From: Ancylobacter crimeensis
GTDB lineage: Bacteria; Pseudomonadota; Alphaproteobacteria; Rhizobiales; Xanthobacteraceae
NCBI RefSeq assembly: GCF_023016805.1
Contig: NZ_JALKCH010000003.1
Location: forward strand, 124,001-188,000
Length of the DNA: 64,000 nt
Direction: 5' to 3'
Part shown: in pieces, positions 62,859-64,000 of the stretch
Layout: the number at the start of each line of letters is the position of its first letter
Numbering within the stretch: the stretch's first letter is position 1
Made by a program: the position numbers and the translations under genes
The notes under the pieces: generated by a model
The model's database searches: none
Told to the model about the DNA's origin: nothing
What the model saw: only the letters and a program-made list of their open reading frames with translations

Positions 62859-64000
62859 TGGCCGCGACCGGCGACGAGGATGGGGACGGTGACGGGACCA
62901 CGCCGCGCGAGAGGATCGCGCTCGTCACCGGCTCGCTCGCCGAACCGCGCCTCGTCAAGATCGCCGGCGAGATCGCGGATGCGCGCATCGACCCGGTGGT
63001 GGTCAGCGTCGGCGTGAAGGTCGCCGCGCTGATGACGCCGGAGATCGTCGAGCGCCGGCTGAAGCTGCCCGAGGGCACCGACCGCGTGCTGATGCCCGGC
63101 CGCTTCAAGGGCGACCTCGAACGGCTCGAAGCCTTCTTCGGCGTGCCCTTTGCCCGGGGACCGGAGGAGATGGCGGACCTGCCGGATTATTTCGGCCTCG
63201 AACGCCGCGCCGTCGACCTCTCCCGGCAGGACGTGACGATCTTCGCCGAGATCGTCGATGCCACCGTGCTCGACATCCCCGAGCTCATCGCCAAGGCGAA
63301 GGGGCTTGCGGCCGACGGGGCGCAGGTCATCGACCTCGGCTGCCTGCCCGCCACCCCCTTCCCGCATATGGAGGAGGCGATCGCCGCCCTTCAGGCGGAG
63401 GGGCTAAGGGTCAGCGTCGATTCGCTCGACCCCGCCGAGCTGCTGCGCGCCACCCGGGCCGGCGCCGACTATCTGCTCAGCCTGAGCGAGGAGACCATCC
63501 ATATCCTCGACGAGGGCCCGGCGACGCCGATCCTCATCCCCACCCGCCCGGCCGACTTCGATTCCCTGATGCGGGTCATCGAGACCTGCCGCGCAAAGGG
63601 ACGCCCCTTTCTCGCCGACCCGATCCTCGAACCCATCCATTTCGGCTTCACCGCCTCCATCGAGCGCTATGCCGAGCTGCGCCGCCGCGAGCCCGACATC
63701 CCGATCCTGATGGGCATCGGCAATGTCACCGAGCTGACCGACGCCGACACCACCGGCATCAACGCCATCCTCATGGGCATCATCTCCGAGCTGCGGCTCA
63801 ACGCCGTGCTGGCGGTGCAGGTGAGCCCGCACTGCAAGACCGCGGTGCGCGAGTTCGACCGGGCGGCGCGTGAATTCATCGCCGCCCGCGAGGCCGGTGC
63901 GCTGCCGCAGGGCTTCGGCGGCGGCCTGATGGCGCTCCGCGAGCGCAAGCCCTTCGCCGCCCCGCCCGAGGAGGTCGTCCGGCTCGCCGGCGAGGTGCGC
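62858..64000 (+). CDS. Dihydropteroate synthase-like protein of H4MPT synthesis (3' partial)
   Basis: An open frame of 381 codons reaching the window edge. The N-terminal part (IALVTGSLAEPRLVKIAGEI, then VSVGVKVAALMTPEIVERRL) precedes a TIM-barrel with EIVDATVLDIPELIAKAKGLAADGAQVIDLGCLPA and PILMGIGNVTELTDADTTGINAILMGI. It matches the DHPS-like protein (Orf20-type) of methylotroph H4MPT clusters. It is translationally coupled to the flavoprotein gene. The C-terminus lies outside the window. Confidence 0.87.
   Translation, partial: MAATGDEDGDGDGTTPRERIALVTGSLAEPRLVKIAGEIADARIDPVVVSVGVKVAALMTPEIVERRLKLPEGTDRVLMPGRFKGDLERLEAFFGVPFARGPEEMADLPDYFGLERRAVDLSRQDVTIFAEIVDATVLDIPELIAKAKGLAADGAQVIDLGCLPATPFPHMEEAIAALQAEGLRVSVDSLDPAELLRATRAGADYLLSLSEETIHILDEGPATPILIPTRPADFDSLMRVIETCRAKGRPFLADPILEPIHFGFTASIERYAELRRREPDIPILMGIGNVTELTDADTTGINAILMGIISELRLNAVLAVQVSPHCKTAVREFDRAAREFIAAREAGALPQGFGGGLMALRERKPFAAPPEEVVRLAGEVR

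Overview
The window is GC-rich chromosomal DNA from an alphaproteobacterium. Gene content (XoxF, PQQ synthesis, Fae, methanopterin-cofactor genes, rhizobial-style ExbB/TonB) points to a methylotroph of the Hyphomicrobiales, most plausibly Xanthobacteraceae-like. That taxonomic placement is inferred from gene families, not from a marker gene. No rRNA, tRNA, CRISPR array, prophage or insertion sequence was recognised.

Left part (about 1-34.7 kb) is mixed housekeeping and catabolic content. It holds a hybrid histidine kinase cut by the window edge, a nitroreductase, a short GNAT protein, an FtsK-family translocase without visible membrane segments, MgtC, a semialdehyde-type aldehyde dehydrogenase, a YcaQ-type DNA glycosylase, a DMT exporter and a PIF1-like helicase. 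Next comes a LysR-controlled catabolic cluster (12.9-20.2 kb): aldehyde dehydrogenase, an M19-like enzyme lacking part of its metal site, an unknown 557-aa protein, a DUF3726 protein, an Ldh-family oxidoreductase and a VOC protein. Glutaryl-CoA dehydrogenase, a complete dipeptide-type ABC importer, TonB-ExbD-ExbB, a GlcD-type FAD dehydrogenase, an ABC-F ATPase and a TrmH-type methyltransferase follow.

Right part (34.7-64 kb) is a nearly continuous methanol/formaldehyde oxidation island. It contains a SoxYZ-like carrier, two periplasmic orphans, pqqABCDE, a two-component system, small exported proteins and fae. A nitrate/sulfonate-type ABC importer with a DUF3280 protein lies divergent from a five-gene unit resembling the PedA1A2BC / Lut lanthanide transporter. 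Then come a rhodanese-like CxxxCW protein, xoxJ, xoxG, xoxF, a quinoprotein-relay metallo-hydrolase, a cytochrome c, and the start of a tetrahydromethanopterin biosynthesis operon that runs off the right edge.

Working model: XoxF, a lanthanide-type PQQ methanol dehydrogenase (it carries the extra Asp in its WDYDG motif), passes electrons to XoxG. The pqq genes supply the cofactor. The Ped/Lut-like transporter, possibly with TonB-ExbBD, handles the metal. Fae couples formaldehyde to H4MPT, whose synthesis genes are at the right end. The most interesting items are the metal-handling candidates around 43 and 49-54 kb, the degenerate-M19/DUF3726 catabolic cluster, and a TTCTTAT-containing inverted-repeat motif upstream of several PQQ-linked operons.
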